Below are positions 41,092-49,512 of a DNA stretch of 64,000 nucleotides, in pieces; the first letter of the stretch is position 1; every line of letters starts with the position of its first letter. The notes beneath the pieces were generated by a model, which was not told the origin of the DNA, made no database searches, and saw only the letters and a program-made list of their open reading frames with translations. A program made the position numbers and the translations under genes. Origin of the DNA: Cardiobacteriaceae bacterium (lineage in GTDB: Bacteria; Pseudomonadota; Gammaproteobacteria; Cardiobacteriales; Cardiobacteriaceae); assembly GCA_030529365.1 (NCBI GenBank), contig JAUMXB010000011.1, positions 1 through 64,000 of the forward strand, given 5' to 3'.

Positions 41092-42144
41092 GGCGGATTA
41101 AACTTTGAAGTGCAACTCCCCCGGTTGGAGAGAGGCAAGCTGCGTTAGCCTATGCTTTTCTTCCGACCAAGAAAGGAGAAGCACAATGAAACGCTACACG
41201 CAGCTTACCCAGGCGCAACGATACCAGATTTCCATCCTCCTCGACGACCGGCAAAGCCCGGCCGCCATTGCTCGCCTGCTCGGCGTGCATCGCTCCACCA
41301 TCTCGCGCGAAGTGCTGCGCAACGGCCAGGACGGCCGCTACCATCCCGAACAGGCACAACAGCAAACCCGGCAGCGGCGCCAGGGCAGAACCCGTATCCG
41401 CCCGTCATGCTGGCAAAGGGTGGAGCACTATCTGCGCCTGGACTGGAGCCCGGAGCAGGTCAGCCTCTATCTGAAAGCGCGGGGCAAACCCGGCGTCAGC
41501 CATACCCGCATCTACCGTCATATCCGTGAGGACAGGCGCAACGGCGGGGATTTGCATCTGCACCTGCGTCATCGTCGTCCTTACCGCCGTGGCCGCGGCA
41601 AGGCACTCCGTATCGCCAATCGCACGCCGATAGACCAGCGCCCGGCCATCGTCGCCGAGAAAGGCCGTATCGGCGACTGGGAGATGGACACCATCGTCGG
41701 CAAGCATCCGCGTCAGGCGATCGTGACGCTTTGCGAACGCCAAAGCCGTCTGACCCTGATGGCCAGGCTGCCGTTCAAGGGGGCGGAAGTGCTGAAGACG
41801 GCCGTCATTGATCTGCTGCTGCCGCTCAAGGCACGGGTGCACACGCTGACTTCAGACAACGGCATGGAGTTCAGCCGTCATGAAGGCATCGCCCGGGCGC
41901 TGGAAGCGGACTATTATTTTGCCCACCCCTATGCGTCATGGCAGCGGGGGCTGAACGAGAATGCCAACGGGCTGATCCGTCAATATTTGCCCAAGGGCTG
42001 CGATTTTGACGCGGTGAGCGAGGAGCATCTTGCCTGGATCATGGCACGGCTGAATCATCGTCCGCGCAAGTGTCTTGCCATGAAAACGCCGCATGAGGTA
42101 TTTTTTGGCGAGAGCCGTTGTTGCACTTCGGAGTTTAATCCGCC
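41092..42144 (+). mobile_element. IS30-family insertion sequence
   Basis: 1053 bp with 25-bp inverted ends beginning GGCGGATTAAACT, 23 of 25 positions identical (41092-41116 and 42120-42144). Flanked by a 3-bp direct repeat TTG (41089-41091 and 42145-42147). It is inserted in palindromic element copy 10, between convergent yhhQ and an acetyltransferase gene. Confidence 0.93.
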
Positions 42145-42508
42145 TTGCGCGATAAAAAACAACCATAAAATTCCGAAAAATAATATCCTATTCTGCAACG
42201 CCTTCGGCCAGCACATCCGCCGCCGTCTTGTCGCGCAGCAACACAGCGCGCGCATACGGGCATACCGGCACGATTTTCCATCCTTCTTCGCGCGCCAGCG
42301 ACACTGCCGCCTCCACCAATTGCTGCGCCAATCCCTTGCCGCGGTACTGCGGATCAACACCCACATAATCAATACGCATGCGCCCGTCCGCATTCACAAA
42401 ATCCAGCCGGCCAATGCGCCCCCCATCCGCCTGCAAATACAGGGCATTGTTCTCACGAAAAATATTCATGCTTCCTCCAATAACATTATTTGGCCATATC
42501 ATTCCTGA
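41186..42508 (+). CDS. IS30-family transposase, reading out of the element
   Basis: Start at the ATG 41186 after AAAGGAGAAGC. The N-terminal helix-turn-helix is LTQAQRYQISILLDDRQSPAAIARLLGVHRSTISREV. DDE residues are in GDWEMDTIVG, TSDNGMEF and NENANGLIRQYLPKG. The frame has no stop inside the IS. It crosses the right inverted repeat and continues about 121 codons into host DNA antisense to the acetyltransferase, ending at 42508. In the adjacent frame the element's end encodes VVALRS, similar to many IS30 C-termini as I recall them, so a late frameshift is possible. The catalytic part appears intact. Confidence 0.85.
   Translation: MKRYTQLTQAQRYQISILLDDRQSPAAIARLLGVHRSTISREVLRNGQDGRYHPEQAQQQTRQRRQGRTRIRPSCWQRVEHYLRLDWSPEQVSLYLKARGKPGVSHTRIYRHIREDRRNGGDLHLHLRHRRPYRRGRGKALRIANRTPIDQRPAIVAEKGRIGDWEMDTIVGKHPRQAIVTLCERQSRLTLMARLPFKGAEVLKTAVIDLLLPLKARVHTLTSDNGMEFSRHEGIARALEADYYFAHPYASWQRGLNENANGLIRQYLPKGCDFDAVSEEHLAWIMARLNHRPRKCLAMKTPHEVFFGESRCCTSEFNPPCAIKNNHKIPKNNILFCNAFGQHIRRRLVAQQHSARIRAYRHDFPSFFARQRHCRLHQLLRQSLAAVLRINTHIINTHAPVRIHKIQPANAPPIRLQIQGIVLTKNIHASSNNIIWPYHS
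42145..42172. repeat. AAGCGCTT palindromic element, copy 10, right part
   Basis: TTG target duplicate followed by GCGCGATAAAAAACAACCAT, matching the right outer arm of other copies. It is the continuation of 41056-41091. Confidence 0.8.
42188..42469 (-). CDS. GNAT-like N-acetyltransferase (short YjdJ/GtnA type)
   Basis: 93 aa from the ATG at 42469 with GGAGGAAG upstream. Sequence IDYVGVDPQYRGKGLAQQLVEAAVSLAREEGWKIVPVCPYARAVL is the minimal GNAT fold with the acetyl-CoA loop Q-Y-R-G-K-G-L-A. Members of this short family act on unknown small substrates. It converges on yhhQ across the IS30 element. Confidence 0.88.
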   Translation of the reverse strand: MNIFRENNALYLQADGGRIGRLDFVNADGRMRIDYVGVDPQYRGKGLAQQLVEAAVSLAREEGWKIVPVCPYARAVLLRDKTAADVLAEGVAE

Positions 42509-42652
42509 AAAATACCGGCCCGGCAAATGCTTGTTGCTTTCTGCCGATCGGAACAGAAACCGCATCACCAGGCACCAAAACCCGCCTTCCCGCATTGCTT
42601 TCTCCCATTCTTTCTTCGACAATGCAAATACCCCCAACCAACAGGAGTTATC

Positions 42653-43960
42653 ATGAAACAATCCGCCCTTTTCCTGAGCATGATGGCCGCTTTCCTGACA
42701 GCCTGCGGTGGCGGCGGCGGAGACAATCAAACCGTCCCGGATCAAAAAGTGCCGCCTCCCTCCGGCGTTCCCACTCCGCCGCCTGCCAACCTGACTCCGG
42801 TTGCCGGACAGCTCCAGTCGGCACAAGCCACGCTCGGCGATGTCCGCATTGCCCCCAATCGCGCCGAACGCCCTGATGCCGCCACCTGGGCACAACTCAA
42901 CACTGCCATCGCCACAAGCAACCGTTTGCGTGCGGAAGTTGGCCAGCCTTCCCTGGCGCTCGATGAAAATCTCGCCGCCTATGCTGCCGTGCGCGCCAGA
43001 GAATCCGCCACACTTTTTGAACACACGCGCCCCAATGGACAAGACGCGCTGGATCTCGACCTCTTTCCCGGCTACGGCACCATCGGTGAAAACCTCGCCG
43101 CTGGCAACGCCTCCCCTGAATACACCGTAGCCACGCAATGGCGCAACAGCCCCGGACATTACCAGAACATCATCAGCCCGAGTTTCTCGCGCATCGGCAT
43201 GGGCTATTACTACGGCGCCGGCACCCGTTACAAACATCATTGGACGCAAACCTTTGCCGGAGAAGGAAATATTACCAGCCTTTTCCGTTTCATCTCTCCG
43301 CTCAACCGCCAGGTCGCGCTGACTGCCATCCAGAATGCCGGCAAATATGACGCGGAACACAAACTGCATATCCAGATCCCTATTCGCAATCCGCAAGACA
43401 GTATTGCCCGCATCGGTCGCACTGGCATTTACAGTACGCCGCACATGATAGATATCAACTCGGATCACCATCTGCTCCTGCGTCCGCACCGTGCGGCCGG
43501 TTGGTCGTACCAAACCTTCGGCGAAATCGTTGATACCGGCGGCGTGCCGGAGGCTTACATCAATCTCGGCAAACCCTTCGTTCCCGATGCTACGAGCAAT
43601 CTGCGCGCCAGCTACCAAGGCTATGCCATTGGTGATCTCGGCCAGCACAGCCGCGTGATTGCCGATGTCAAAGCCAATCTGAATTTTTCGGCAGACAGCA
43701 AAACGCTTGCCTTGCAGCTCTACAACAGCCAGCGCACCCAGCGCGATCTGGAGAGTGGACAAAGCCTGGCTTTTTCTCACGATGGCAGACTGGATTTCCA
43801 GGATACCCTGCGATGGAATGGCAATGCCGGGCAATTTGAAAGCACCAGCGGCAGGGCACGTCTCTATGGCCCCAACGCTGCCGAGCTGGGCGGGCAATTC
43901 CAGCGCAGCATTGGCCCGGAACTCTATCGCAGCGCTTATGGAGCAAACCGCACTCAGTAA
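42653..43960 (+). CDS. CAP-domain surface lipoprotein with TbpB/FHbp-like C-terminal barrel
   Basis: 435 aa from the ATG at 42653 (AGGAG upstream). The signal MKQSALFLSMMAAFLTACGGGGG is a lipoprotein leader with Cys then poly-Gly, a common tether of surface lipoproteins. A Pro-rich linker is followed by a CAP/SCP domain (NRLRAEVGQPSLALDENLAAYAAVRARES, FEHTRPNGQDAL, IGENLAAG, WRNSPGHYQNII). The last ~140 residues end in LYGPNAAELGGQFQ, reminiscent of transferrin-binding or factor-H-binding lipoprotein barrels. I recognise no gene symbol. The combination suggests a Slam-exported surface protein (inference). Confidence 0.8.
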   Translation: MKQSALFLSMMAAFLTACGGGGGDNQTVPDQKVPPPSGVPTPPPANLTPVAGQLQSAQATLGDVRIAPNRAERPDAATWAQLNTAIATSNRLRAEVGQPSLALDENLAAYAAVRARESATLFEHTRPNGQDALDLDLFPGYGTIGENLAAGNASPEYTVATQWRNSPGHYQNIISPSFSRIGMGYYYGAGTRYKHHWTQTFAGEGNITSLFRFISPLNRQVALTAIQNAGKYDAEHKLHIQIPIRNPQDSIARIGRTGIYSTPHMIDINSDHHLLLRPHRAAGWSYQTFGEIVDTGGVPEAYINLGKPFVPDATSNLRASYQGYAIGDLGQHSRVIADVKANLNFSADSKTLALQLYNSQRTQRDLESGQSLAFSHDGRLDFQDTLRWNGNAGQFESTSGRARLYGPNAAELGGQFQRSIGPELYRSAYGANRTQ

Positions 43961-43966
43961 ACCATT

Positions 43967-44050
43967 TGAGAAAATTTATCACCAACAAGCGCTTATTGTG
44001 ATAAATTTTATCGCAATAAGCGCTTTTCTATGGTAAAAAACAACTATTTC
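43967..44050. repeat. AAGCGCTT palindromic element, copy 11
   Basis: Left module GAGAAAATTTATCAC, octamer, GTGATAAATTTTATCGC, octamer, right arm TATGGTAAAAAACAACTATTT. It fills the gap between the convergent CAP lipoprotein and YdjM-like genes, ending over the latter's stop region. Confidence 0.9.
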
Positions 44051-44538
44051 TTACTATTTTTCAAAATTATCATAGCCCACAGCCACACCCCTGCCTCCAG
44101 AACAAAGCTCCAATGCAGCACGAAGTTGAGCCACCACGGCTGATAACGTGCGGTTACAACGAACAGGGCATAAGGCTGGTCATGCCACGGCATCAGCCAC
44201 CAGATATCACCGACAATGCTGTCGAGCACCATATGCACCATGCCATTCACGCCTATAAGACAAAACAGCGCTGCCACCGTACTTTGCGAGCTGCACCGGC
44301 GCAGGCAAAGCGCGAGCAACAGGCAAAGCAGCCAGAGTATCGGCCAGTGCGTCACATAACGGTGATGATGTACCCTGCCCTGATCCACGACATAAAACCA
44401 CCACATATCAATATCCGGCAGCAAGCCGCCCATCACGCCGCATAGTGCCCAGGCACGGGATGACAGGGTGCCTGGGCGCAAACGTGCTTCAAGCCATTTG
44501 GCAACAATATAACCGGCAGGTGCGTGGGCAGTCAGCAT
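44044..44538 (-). CDS. Inner-membrane metal-dependent hydrolase-like protein (YdjM/DUF457 type)
   Basis: 164 aa from the ATG at 44538 (MLTAHAPAGYIVAKW). An in-frame ATG at 44583 is possible. Four to five hydrophobic segments. His/Asp motifs GGLLPDIDMWWFY and VHHHRYVTHWPILW fit the membrane-bound metal-dependent hydrolase family. The substrate is unknown. Codon content is similar to its neighbours. Confidence 0.7.
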   Translation of the reverse strand: MLTAHAPAGYIVAKWLEARLRPGTLSSRAWALCGVMGGLLPDIDMWWFYVVDQGRVHHHRYVTHWPILWLLCLLLALCLRRCSSQSTVAALFCLIGVNGMVHMVLDSIVGDIWWLMPWHDQPYALFVVTARYQPWWLNFVLHWSFVLEAGVWLWAMIILKNSKK

Positions 44539-44584
44539 ACTGGCATTCTTGCGGGCAACGGAACATGCACAACGGCTTCGCATT

Positions 44585-44613
44585 AAAAAACCGGGGGCAA
44601 CCCCGGTTTTTAA
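44585..44613. terminator. Intrinsic terminator of the NCS1 permease gene (bidirectional)
   Basis: AAAAACCGGGG GCAA CCCCGGTTTTT, a perfect hairpin with A and T runs, 18 bp after the permease stop on the minus strand. Confidence 0.85.
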
Positions 44614-44630
44614 TTTTGCGCCTTTTGCTT

Positions 44631-46112
44631 TCAGGCCGGATCAGCAGGGCGCGCAGCAAATTTGTAGTAAAGCAGGCCGCCGATGACCATGGCGATCAGG
44701 AGCGAGAAGTTGCTGATGGTTTTCAGTATTTCAATACCCGGCATATTCTGCAAAGAATCCAGCCCGGGAATGACGACGCACAGAATGGCAATCAGCGAGG
44801 CGGGAACGAGCGCTTTTACCGCCGCGGGGTTCACACCACCACGATACCAGTACTCGCCTTGCGGATCGTCGCTGAAAAGATCATGCACATTGATGCGCTC
44901 TTTCTTCACGATGTAGTAATCCACGAGGAAGATGCCATACATCGGGCCGATCGTGCCGGCAAGCATGTCAATGGTGTAGTGGATGACTTCCGGCGAGTTG
45001 AAAAGGTTCCAGGGGGTGATTACGGTGGAAACAATGGCTGCGATCATGCCGCCCTTGCGCCAGCTGATCTTGCCGGGATAGATGTTGGAGATGTCGTTGG
45101 CGGCGGAGACGAAGTTGGCAACGATATTGATGCCGACGGTCGCAGTCACGAAAGTAAAGGTGAGCAGAATGGCGAGTGTCAGACTGTCAACATGCGCCAC
45201 AATCTCCAGCGGATCGTGCATCATTGCGCCAAATGCGGCGGGGGTACCTGTGATGGTAATGATGGCGATGATGGAAAATGCGGTGAAGTTGATGGGCAAT
45301 CCCCAGAAATTGCCGCGCTTGACTTCATCCATGCTGCGGCAATAGCGCGAGAAGTCGCCAAAGTTGAGCGTCGGCCCCGCGAAGTAGTTCACGATCAGCG
45401 ACATCCCTACCAGCATCTGCACGATTGTCTGGCCGACATTCAGCTCGCGCTCGGAAAGGTTGAAGTGAATATTTTCCCAGCCGGCACGGTGCACAATCCA
45501 CGCCATGAGCAGGAACATCACCACATACACTGCGGGACCAGCCCAGTCGATAAAGATTTTGATGGCCTGCATTTTCGCAAGGAACAGGGCAGTCTGCGCG
45601 CTCCACATGATGAAGAAGGCGAGCCAGCCGAGATGGGAGAGATTGAGGAAGGATTGCTCCTGAAGACTCGCAAGCCCGGGGAAGAACTTGAGGAGGATGA
45701 TGGCAAGCGCCACGGAAGCGAGATAGGTCTGGATGCCGTACCAGACAATGGCAATGATGCCGCGCAGAATCGCGGGAATGTTCGCGCCATAGACACCAAA
45801 AGGCATGCGCGAAATGACCGGATAAGGCACGCCGGACACCTGGCTCGGCTTGGCAATGAGGTTCGCGAGTATCATCACGATCCAGATACCGGCCACCAGC
45901 ACGATGAAAATTTGCCAGGAAGTGAGACCGAGAGCGAACAGCGTGCCGGCGAAGATGTAACCGCCCACGCTGTGCACGTCGGACATCCAGAAGGCGAAGA
46001 TGTTGTACCAGGTCCATTTCTGCTCCGCCGGCATCAAGTCGGCGTTAGCAAGCCGATGATTTCCTAGCAGTTTTGCAAGGCTCTTTTTGGAGATACCATC
46101 ATTGGGCGACAT
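44631..46112 (-). CDS. NCS1-family nucleobase:cation symporter
   Basis: 493 aa with about 12 membrane helices. N-terminal LANADLMPAEQKWTWYNIFAFWMSDVHSVGGY and later YFAGPTLNFGDFSRY and ANFVSAANDISN are NCS1 signatures (cytosine, uracil, allantoin or hydantoin uptake). The exact substrate is not visible. GAGGGAAG precedes the ATG. An AraC-type regulator gene lies just upstream on the same strand and may control it. Confidence 0.9.
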   Translation of the reverse strand: MSPNDGISKKSLAKLLGNHRLANADLMPAEQKWTWYNIFAFWMSDVHSVGGYIFAGTLFALGLTSWQIFIVLVAGIWIVMILANLIAKPSQVSGVPYPVISRMPFGVYGANIPAILRGIIAIVWYGIQTYLASVALAIILLKFFPGLASLQEQSFLNLSHLGWLAFFIMWSAQTALFLAKMQAIKIFIDWAGPAVYVVMFLLMAWIVHRAGWENIHFNLSERELNVGQTIVQMLVGMSLIVNYFAGPTLNFGDFSRYCRSMDEVKRGNFWGLPINFTAFSIIAIITITGTPAAFGAMMHDPLEIVAHVDSLTLAILLTFTFVTATVGINIVANFVSAANDISNIYPGKISWRKGGMIAAIVSTVITPWNLFNSPEVIHYTIDMLAGTIGPMYGIFLVDYYIVKKERINVHDLFSDDPQGEYWYRGGVNPAAVKALVPASLIAILCVVIPGLDSLQNMPGIEILKTISNFSLLIAMVIGGLLYYKFAARPADPA

Positions 46113-46251
46113 AACACTTCCCTCGTTTTTTATAAAATTTTGTGGTTACTATATAGAAAGGCTACTGGGCTTGCCAGTCCGTTTATGCCAAGCATTTGGC
46201 TTTCCACGCCACAAAAAATTGTTTTGATAAAAATTATCACAAATCATCCAA
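46113..46251. other. Upstream region of the NCS1 permease gene
   Basis: AT-rich leader with ACTATATAG and a small palindrome TGATAAAAATTATCA at 46225-46239, possibly an operator. No gene. Confidence 0.4.
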
Positions 46252-46335
46252 ATATATGATATTTTACCATCAATAAGCGCTTATAGCGATAAAAATTATC
46301 ATAGCAAGCGCTTATTGATGGAAAAATTTCTCATG
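46252..46335. repeat. AAGCGCTT palindromic element, copy 12
   Basis: ATGATATTTTACCA, octamer, GCGATAAAAATTATCATA, octamer, GGAAAAATTTCTCA. Its right module contains the complement of the AraC-gene stop codon (TGA at 46331-46333). Confidence 0.9.
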
Positions 46336-47362
46336 TCAATATGCGCAGACTACGTTGCCGGTGCTGCAAGGGCGCACAACCAAACCAGCGCTTGCTCGCA
46401 CGGCTGAAATTGCTCGGATCGGAAAAACCGAGAAGAAAGCTGATTTCCGTGATCGTACGGTCGCTGTGTGCAAGCAGATCGTGGGCAAGATTTTTTCTTT
46501 CCCTGTCCAGCAGTTCATTGAACGTATGCCCCTCTTCCTCGAGACGGCGCTGCAAGGTGCGCGGCGTGATATTGAGCAGCGCGGCAATGTCGGCCAGCTT
46601 GGGTTCGCCCCTGGAAAGCATGGCATGAATGCGCGAGAGTACCTGCGTGGAAAAATCGCTGCGCGCCAGATGCGCCAGATACTGGTTGATCACCGTTTCG
46701 TTCAGCGCCACCAGTTGCGCATTGGCGCCCGCATAAGGCTCTATCGTGTCAACATAGCGAAAACAGATGGCATCCTGCTCCGCCCCAAGACTCACCGGCG
46801 TTCCGAAATAATCATCAAGACGGCTGATATCGCCCTCGGCCGCCAGACTCAACGTCACAAATTCCGGCACCACGCCATGCTGTGACAGGCTGCACGCCTG
46901 GCGGTAAATGAAAGCAATCGCGGCAAGCCGTGCCGAACTCATCGGCTCGCTGCCCTCGACCGTGCGCAGAACCAGCGTCGTTCCGGTGCGGTTGTGCTCC
47001 AGGCTCATCTGCATCGTCGTGGAAATGACTTTTCCGTAGCGGATAAACAGCATCAACAGCTCCGACAGCGAACTCGACGACATCATTGCAAGCCCCAGGC
47101 CATGCAAAGTTGATGCCTGGATTTCCTGCCCCACCCGCAAGCCCACCAGCGGATCGCCCGTTGCCTGGATAATAAGCTGCCACAGGCGACGCACCGCATG
47201 TACGCTGTAACGCGCATCGGGAATATTGAGCAGATTGGCATCCAGCCCCGCCTGCTCCATCAACGGAAGCGGATCAACGCCATAGCCGCGCACCGTCTGG
47301 CAGATCGAGCGGATCCAGCTGGAAAGCACACTGGCGCCGACAATACGTTCATTAACCCTCAT
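46331..47362 (-). CDS. AraC-family transcriptional regulator (OruR/ArgR-like)
   Basis: 343 aa. The N-terminal ~200 residues form an arabinose-binding-type (Arabinose_bd) ligand domain. The C-terminal AraC DNA-binding domain has two helix-turn-helix units (KLADIAALLNITPRTLQRRLEEEGHTF and RTITEISFLLGFSDPSNFSRASKRWFG). The likely target is the adjacent NCS1 permease gene. The stop codon falls in palindromic copy 12, so the last residues (RQRSLRILT) may be altered from the ancestral end. Confidence 0.9.
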   Translation of the reverse strand: MRVNERIVGASVLSSWIRSICQTVRGYGVDPLPLMEQAGLDANLLNIPDARYSVHAVRRLWQLIIQATGDPLVGLRVGQEIQASTLHGLGLAMMSSSSLSELLMLFIRYGKVISTTMQMSLEHNRTGTTLVLRTVEGSEPMSSARLAAIAFIYRQACSLSQHGVVPEFVTLSLAAEGDISRLDDYFGTPVSLGAEQDAICFRYVDTIEPYAGANAQLVALNETVINQYLAHLARSDFSTQVLSRIHAMLSRGEPKLADIAALLNITPRTLQRRLEEEGHTFNELLDRERKNLAHDLLAHSDRTITEISFLLGFSDPSNFSRASKRWFGCAPLQHRQRSLRILT

Positions 47363-47654
47363 TGAGTCCCCACCAATTTAGACACGTGTAAAAAATTACC
47401 GGCATTCTCTTCATATGCGAAGTCCGGAGCAAGAGGCAAAATTTAATGCGCTATTATGCCTCAGTCTTGATAATTGTCATTTACCAAATCATTTTTCGCC
47501 ATGAGATAGAACCCATGGCTCCAGGTTTGCGGGAAAAACGCGCAACAGTCCTTACAAATCAATTTTATTCATGCTGTTATGAAAAATACCGCATGGCAAT
47601 CATGATGATGCGGCTATACAATGCGCTCCTTACCTTTCCCCATTGGAGCACCTC
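47363..47654. other. Gap between divergent araC-type gene and metY
   Basis: About 290 bp, AT-rich, without a credible gene. TATACA at 47615 may be a -10 for metY, but no paired -35 is clear. No SAM-riboswitch-like architecture is recognised. Confidence 0.35.
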
Positions 47655-48926
47655 ATGAAACTCGAAACCCAGGCCATTCACGCCGGCTACCAGCCCGACC
47701 CCACCACCAAGGCCGCGGCCGTTCCCATCTACCACACCACCAGCTACGCCTTCGACAACACACAGCACGGCGCCGACCTCTTCAACCTCAACGTCGCCGG
47801 CAACATCTACACCCGCATCATGAACCCGACCACCGACGTCCTCGAGAAGCGCCTGGCCGCGCTCGAAGGCGGCATCGCCGCGCTTTGCGTGGCAAGCGGC
47901 ATGGCGGCCATTACCTACGCCATCCAGACCATCGCCGAAGCCGGTGACAACATCATCGCCAGCAAAACCCTCTACGGCGGCACCTACAACCTCTTTGCCC
48001 ACACCCTGCCCAAACAGGGCATCGAAGTGCGCTTCATCGACCCGGCGAAACCCGAAGACATCGCCGCCAATACCGACGCGCGCACCAAACTCGTCTATAT
48101 CGAAAGCATCGGCAACCCGGCAATCAACGTCATCGACATCCCCGCCTTCGCCAAAGCCGCGCATGCGCAAGGCCTGCCGCTCGTCGTTGACAACACCGTC
48201 GCCTCGCCCGCGCTTTGCCGCCCCATCGAGCTTGGCGCCGACATCGTCGTCGAATCGCTCACCAAATACATCAATGGCCACGGCAACAGCATCGGCGGCG
48301 CCATCATCGACGGCGGCAAGTTCGACTGGACGCAAGGCGAGCGCTTCAGCATGCTCACCACACCCGATGTTTCCTACCACGGCGTCAATTACAGCGAACA
48401 CTTCGGCGCTGCCGCCTACATCGCGCGCGCGCGCGTCGTACCGCTGCGCAATACCGGCGCGGCCTTGAGCCCGATGAGCGCCTTCCTCATCCTGCAAGGG
48501 CTTGAAACCCTGAGCCTGCGCATGGAACGCCACAGCGACAACGCGCTCAAAGTCGCGGAATTCCTGCAAAAGCACCCGCAAGTCGCCTGGGTCAACTATC
48601 CCGGCCTTGCCGACAGCCCTTACAAAAACCTGATCGAACGCGACTTTGCCGGCAAAGCCTCCGGCCTCCTCAGCTTCGGCATCAAAGGCGGCATCGAAGC
48701 CGGCGGACGTTTCATCGACGCCCTGCAACTCTTCACCCGCCTCGTCAACATCGGCGACGCCAAATCGCTGGCCACCCATCCGGCAAGCACCACGCACCGC
48801 CAATTGAATGCCGACGAACTCAAAGCCGCCGGCGTTTCCGAAGACATGGTGCGCCTCTCCATCGGCATCGAGCATATCGACGACCTCATCGCCGACCTCG
48901 AACAAGCGCTTGCCGCCACGCGCTAG
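47655..48926 (+). CDS. metY: O-acetylhomoserine sulfhydrylase (aminocarboxypropyltransferase)
   Basis: 423 aa from the ATG at 47655 with GGAG 8 bases upstream. A TTG at 47643 is less likely. A PLP enzyme of the Cys/Met metabolism family that makes homocysteine from O-acetylhomoserine and sulfide. METQAIHAG-like N-terminus (KLETQAIHAGYQPD), YTRIMNPTTDVLEKRLAALEGG, and PLP-Lys in ESLTKYINGHGNSIGG. The C-terminal SIGIEHIDDLIADLEQAL is typical. Its TAG stop (48924-48926) overlaps the left edge of MITE family B copy 3. Confidence 0.93.
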   Translation: MKLETQAIHAGYQPDPTTKAAAVPIYHTTSYAFDNTQHGADLFNLNVAGNIYTRIMNPTTDVLEKRLAALEGGIAALCVASGMAAITYAIQTIAEAGDNIIASKTLYGGTYNLFAHTLPKQGIEVRFIDPAKPEDIAANTDARTKLVYIESIGNPAINVIDIPAFAKAAHAQGLPLVVDNTVASPALCRPIELGADIVVESLTKYINGHGNSIGGAIIDGGKFDWTQGERFSMLTTPDVSYHGVNYSEHFGAAAYIARARVVPLRNTGAALSPMSAFLILQGLETLSLRMERHSDNALKVAEFLQKHPQVAWVNYPGLADSPYKNLIERDFAGKASGLLSFGIKGGIEAGGRFIDALQLFTRLVNIGDAKSLATHPASTTHRQLNADELKAAGVSEDMVRLSIGIEHIDDLIADLEQALAATR

Positions 48927-49085
48927 AGCATTTTTGGTTCAAATGTGAACAGAATTCAAAGCCCCTCTCCTGTGGGACTCGTCAGAGCTCGCGAAGCGAG
49001 ATTGGGGTTGGGGTGAGGGCAGAAACAAAGCTTTCCACATCCTTTCCTCAGCAAATCCTGTTATTAGATAAATCAAAAAGCTCTA
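48925..49085. mobile_element. MITE-like element, family B, copy 3
   Basis: Left end TAGAGCATTTTTGGTTCAAA. The complement of the right end reads TTAGAGCTTTTTGATTTATC. The interior (CCCCTCTCCTGTGGGACTC, GAGCTCGCGAAGCGAG) resembles family A copy 3, so the two families exchange cores. Confidence 0.6.
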
Positions 49086-49170
49086 AACGCCATCCCCCGA
49101 AAAGAATCCTCGCTCCGGCGGAGATTCTTTTAAGCGCAAGCGTCAAACAGGGGGAAGCGCAGCAGCACGG

Positions 49171-49195
49171 CAGGGACGTTGCCTGCAACGTCCTG
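49171..49195. repeat. CAGGGACGTTGCCTGCAACGTCCTG palindrome unit
   Basis: Near-perfect hairpin with GGACGTTGC / GCAACGTCC arms, the same unit type as in 14476-14536 and about 57330-57358. Confidence 0.6.
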
Positions 49196-49212
49196 CACCA
49201 ATGACTTTCTAT

Positions 49213-49340
49213 CGCAGGTCGGGCATTTATGCCCGACATTGCAAAAATGTCGGCCACAAAGTGGCCGACCTGCGGTGAATCCTTGGCGATTTGCAGGTCG
49301 GTAGTTATCGCCCCCGTCAAATATGCACCACCGACCTGCA
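49213..49340. repeat. GCAGGTCGG...CCGACCTGC nested palindromes
   Basis: 49213-49273: outer arms CGCAGGTCGG / CCGACCTGCG enclose two hairpins (TCGGGCATTTATGCCCGA and TCGGCCACAAAGTGGCCGA). 49291-49340: a second unit with TGCAGGTCGG / CCGACCTGCA arms. It is the same family as 57070-57128. Confidence 0.75.
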
Positions 49341-49401
49341 TTACCCTGCGGATACATAATGCCTCATGGGTGCTAACCCTAATAACCCCTTATAAATTGA
49401 T

Positions 49402-49488
49402 CAAAAATAGTGATTTTTTACCAATAAAAAGCGCTTATATCGATAAATTTTCTCAAAGTAAGCGCTTAAAAATGAGAAAATTTCTCAC
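49402..49488. repeat. AAGCGCTT palindromic element, copy 13
   Basis: AAAATAGTGATTTTTTACCA, octamer, ATCGATAAATTTTCTCAA, octamer. The right module is GAGAAAATTTCTCAC. It lies in the convergent gap between metY and the glycosylase-like gene. Confidence 0.92.
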
Positions 49489-49512
49489 ATCCAATCACAA
49501 CAAAACCCCGCC

